Assembly: GCA_021156175.1 (NCBI GenBank)
Contig: JAJNBL010000001.1
Coordinates: forward strand, 1 to 64,000
Source of the DNA: Rickettsiales bacterium
Lineage (GTDB): Bacteria > Pseudomonadota > Alphaproteobacteria > Rickettsiales > JAJNBL01
Reading direction: 5' to 3'
Length of the DNA: 64,000 nucleotides
This document shows, piece by piece, positions 61,483 through 64,000 of this stretch. Position numbers and translations under genes: made by a program. The notes under the pieces are model-generated. The model saw nothing but the letters and a program-made list of their open reading frames with translations, did not search any database and had not been told where the DNA came from. Position 1 is the first letter of the stretch; every line of letters begins with the position of its first letter.

Positions 61483-62877
61483 TCAGTCATGCTCAAGCGC
61501 TTTGATGATTTCTTCGGTCACCTTTTTGGCATCCCCAAAGAGCATCATGGTGTTATCCCGGAAGAAAAGCTCGTTTTGGACACCCGCATAACCCGCCGCC
61601 ATACCACGTTTCACAAACAGTACGGTTTTGGCTTTATCCACTTCCAAAATCGGCATGCCGTAAATCGGGCTGGATGAATCGGTTTTGGCTGCCGGATTGG
61701 TCACATCGTTTGCACCGATTACATAGACCACATCCGTACTCGCAAAATCGCGGTTAATTTCTTCCAACTCAAACACCTGATCATACGGAACATTCGCCTC
61801 CGCCAGCAATACGTTCATATGGCCCGGCATCCGCCCCGCGACCGGATGGATTGCATAACGAACCTTCACGCCTGCTTTTTCAAGCTGTTCAGCCATTTCA
61901 CGCACCGCATGCTGCGCCTGCGCCACCGCCATTCCATAGCCCGGCACGATGATCACCGACTCCGCACCTTTCATGATGAAGGACGCATCTTCCGCACTTC
62001 CTTGTTTTACCGTCCCTTCCTCTCCAGCCGCAGCAGTAGAGGCTCCCGCATCGGATCCAAACCCACCAAAAATCACGTTAATGATACTCCGGTTCATGGC
62101 TTTACACATAATGTAACTTAAGATCGCACCGCTCGCACCCACAAGCGCCCCGGTAATAATCAGAAGGCTGTTACCGAGCGTAAACCCAATACCCGCAGCT
62201 GCCCAACCCGAATAAGAGTTTAGCATCGATACCACCACGGGCATATCCGCACCACCAATCGGGATAATAAGCGTAAAGCCGATTACAAACGCAAGAAGCG
62301 TCAACGACCAGAACATCAAATACGATTCCGTTTTACAAAACCACACGAGCAAGAGGATAATGAGCAACGCGATTCCCGCATTTAACGCATGCTGACCGCT
62401 AAATCGTATCGGCGCACCGCTGACCAAGCCTTGCAATTTCGCAAAGGCCACGACTGAACCGGAGAAGGTAATTGCTCCAATCGCAGCGCCCAAGCTCATT
62501 TCAATCAAGCTGCTGGTGCGCAGATATCCTGCAACACCGATTCCATAGGATTCTGGGGCATGAAGCGCCGCACCGGCAATCAACACCGCCGCCAATCCCA
62601 CCAGTGAGTGGAACGCCGCCACCAATTGAGGCATCGCCGTCATTTTAATACGAAGTGCGATAACGGCTCCTACCGAACCACCGATCGCAATCCCAAGCAC
62701 AATCGGGATATTATGGTATACTACCGGCAGGCAGAAGGTCGCGACGATCGCAATACCCATCCCCATAATCCCAAGAATATTCCCTTGCCGTGCAGATTTT
62801 GGCGAGGCAAGTCCCTTCAATGCTAAGATAAAGCAGACCGAAGCTATCAGATACGCTATCGCAATTTCATTACTCAT
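61483..62877 (-). CDS. pntB: NAD(P) transhydrogenase beta subunit
   Basis: A 464-residue protein: about eight or nine transmembrane helices, then the NADP-binding domain III from about residue 290 ([56 protein letters not shown]). The enzyme uses the proton gradient to make NADPH from NADH. It ends pntAA-pntAB-pntB. Confidence 0.96.
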   Translation of the reverse strand: MSNEIAIAYLIASVCFILALKGLASPKSARQGNILGIMGMGIAIVATFCLPVVYHNIPIVLGIAIGGSVGAVIALRIKMTAMPQLVAAFHSLVGLAAVLIAGAALHAPESYGIGVAGYLRTSSLIEMSLGAAIGAITFSGSVVAFAKLQGLVSGAPIRFSGQHALNAGIALLIILLLVWFCKTESYLMFWSLTLLAFVIGFTLIIPIGGADMPVVVSMLNSYSGWAAAGIGFTLGNSLLIITGALVGASGAILSYIMCKAMNRSIINVIFGGFGSDAGASTAAAGEEGTVKQGSAEDASFIMKGAESVIIVPGYGMAVAQAQHAVREMAEQLEKAGVKVRYAIHPVAGRMPGHMNVLLAEANVPYDQVFELEEINRDFASTDVVYVIGANDVTNPAAKTDSSSPIYGMPILEVDKAKTVLFVKRGMAAGYAGVQNELFFRDNTMMLFGDAKKVTEEIIKALEHD

Positions 62878-62905
62878 GGATATTCCTTAATTATCTTAGA
62901 AAAAC

Positions 62906-63289
62906 CTATTTCACCTGCTTCTTCTTAAACATCTGAAGCATCCGTTGCGTAACAATAAATCCGCCAAAAATATTAATCGACGCAATCACCACGGCGACAA
63001 ATCCGAATACAGAAGAAATCCCAAATCCTTCAGCGCCCAGCGCAATCATCGCACCGACCACGATAATTCCAGAAATGGCATTGGTTACCGCCATTAAAGG
63101 CGTATGGAGCGCGGGCGTTACCTTCCACACCACATAATATCCCACAAAACAAGCGAGCACGAACACCGTAATCCCGAAAATAAACGGATCGACCGCCCCA
63201 TGCTGTTGTGTTTGGGTCGCAGCGATATCCACTAATTTCTGCGTATCCTGCACCAACCCATGCATAAATTCTGTTGATTTCTCTGCCAT
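62906..63289 (-). CDS. pntAB: NAD(P) transhydrogenase alpha-2 subunit
   Basis: A 127-residue membrane subunit with three or four helices ([40 protein letters not shown]). It corresponds to the C-terminal part of single-chain PntA. The separate gene is the alphaproteobacterial arrangement. It lies 28 bases before pntB and 12 after pntAA. Confidence 0.95.
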   Translation of the reverse strand: MAEKSTEFMHGLVQDTQKLVDIAATQTQQHGAVDPFIFGITVFVLACFVGYYVVWKVTPALHTPLMAVTNAISGIIVVGAMIALGAEGFGISSVFGFVAVVIASINIFGGFIVTQRMLQMFKKKQVK

Positions 63290-63301
63290 ATATTTCCTCG
63301 A

Positions 63302-64000
63302 TTACCGCTTCACCACGCTGCCACCATGCACCACCAGCGACGCTTTGATGATCTCATCTTCCTGATTAATCACTATCGCCTTATCCTTAATCAGAAGGGT
63401 AAGGAAATTCAGAAGGTTCTTGGAGTAAAGCTTACTTGCATCCACTGCTAAGCGGGCTGGCACATTCTCATGCCCCACAATCGTCACACCATGCTTGGTA
63501 ACTACCTTTCCGCGCTCACTTAACGGGCAATTCCCGCCCGCAGTCACCGCCAAATCCACAATCACCGAACCCGGCTTCATCGCTTTGACCGTCTCTTCCG
63601 TCACCAGCACCGGCGCAGGCCTGCCAGGAATCAGCGCAGTCGTAATCACGATATCCATTTTCTGGATATGGTTATGAATCACCTGCTGCTGCTTTTGTTT
63701 ATACTCTTCGCTCATCTCTTTAGCATAACCACCAGAAGTCTCAGCATTTTTAGCCGCCTCAGGATCAACTTCGACGAATTTCGCACCCAGGCTCTCCACC
63801 TGCTCTTTGGCCGCAGGGCGAACGTCAAATGCGGAAACCACCGCACCCAAACGCTTCGCGGTCGCAATCGCCTGAAGTCCCGCCACGCCGGCACCCATGA
63901 TACAAACCTTCGCAGGCGCAATCGTACCCGCAGCGGTCATCATCATCGGAATGGCTTTACCAAACTCCGCAGCCGCATCAAGCACAGCCTTATAACCCGC
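63302..64000 (-). CDS. pntAA: NAD(P) transhydrogenase alpha-1 subunit (partial, 5' end outside window)
   Basis: The frame is open to the right edge; about 232 C-terminal residues are visible of an expected 370-390. The NAD-binding Rossmann motif is VCIMGAGVAGLQAIATAKRL, with FDVRPAAKEQVESLGAKFVE, DIVITTALIPGRPAPVLVTE and VDLAVTAGGNCPLSERGKVV. The internal GTG at 63985 is not the real start, as codons AGYKA precede it in frame. It supplies the hydride-donating domain I. Confidence 0.96.
   Translation of the reverse strand, partial: AGYKAVLDAAAEFGKAIPMMMTAAGTIAPAKVCIMGAGVAGLQAIATAKRLGAVVSAFDVRPAAKEQVESLGAKFVEVDPEAAKNAETSGGYAKEMSEEYKQKQQQVIHNHIQKMDIVITTALIPGRPAPVLVTEETVKAMKPGSVIVDLAVTAGGNCPLSERGKVVTKHGVTIVGHENVPARLAVDASKLYSKNLLNFLTLLIKDKAIVINQEDEIIKASLVVHGGSVVKR

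Overview
The window reads as chromosomal DNA of an alphaproteobacterium. The indicators are the split three-gene transhydrogenase (pntAA/pntAB/pntB), two-subunit glycyl-tRNA synthetase, a short class I NrdA without an N-terminal ATP cone, an SdhC of alphaproteobacterial type, monothiol glutaredoxin next to BolA, and intergenic hairpin repeats. A large FHA/CdiA-type exoprotein and an ankyrin-repeat protein suggest contact with other cells. I cannot name the genus. Only the right-most and left-most genes are cut by the window edges.

Region 1 (1-10.8 kb) is a contact-dependent-inhibition-like locus on the minus strand. A 2952-residue two-partner-secretion exoprotein ends in an alpha/beta-hydrolase-like domain. 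Five bases later a small lipoprotein starts, a good immunity candidate, and beyond it lies a truncated second copy of the exoprotein 3' region. Further fragments of the same gene are scattered at 10.5, 16.8 and 40.8 kb, two of them behind a similar leader. No cdiB/fhaC transporter gene is present in the window.

Region 2 (10.8-23 kb) is a patchwork of small units. It holds a nitric-oxide tolerance module (group III truncated hemoglobin, NsrR, alternative oxidase, with an NsrR-like palindrome), decayed genes (a DUF488 gene with an internal deletion, an sdhD stump after an intact sdhC, and the N-terminus of a FAD oxidoreductase after osmC), alkA, carbonic anhydrase, tatA, an HPP membrane protein, cvfB, and an EF-hand protein before a CnrH/Y/X-like sigma-factor operon. 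It ends with a Gre-family factor, slyX, yaiI and an XRE regulator.

Region 3 (23-27.6 kb) is a sulfate/thiosulfate ABC importer operon (rrf2-sbp-cysT-cysW-cysA) headed by an Rrf2 regulator whose own promoter carries a perfect 12-bp palindrome. NDH-2 is divergent from it.

Region 4 (27.6-39 kb) is a long run of small stress and envelope genes: NDH-2, hemerythrin, ElaB/YqjD-like, LpxR, DUF1328, a disordered 45-residue protein, a tandem OB-fold exported protein, a host-attachment family protein, a Csp3-like copper-storage protein, CBS, HdeD-like, OmpA-like, Hsp20, a DJ-1/PfpI protein without its catalytic cysteine, and a GNAT.

Region 5 (39-51 kb) has an ankyrin protein with eukaryote-like short motifs, an AmpG-like transporter, a hydroxyacid dehydrogenase, proB, the bolA-grxD-ribE-ABC ATPase-sulfotransferase-glycosyltransferase run, and a KAP NTPase of foreign appearance.

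Region 6 (51-64 kb) is core: nrdB, nrdA (with three NrdR-like boxes upstream), dnaE, glyS, panD, glyQ, pntB, pntAB and the start of pntAA. Two copies of a hairpin repeat lie just downstream of nrdB and of glyS. I saw no rRNA, tRNA, CRISPR array, transposase or prophage.
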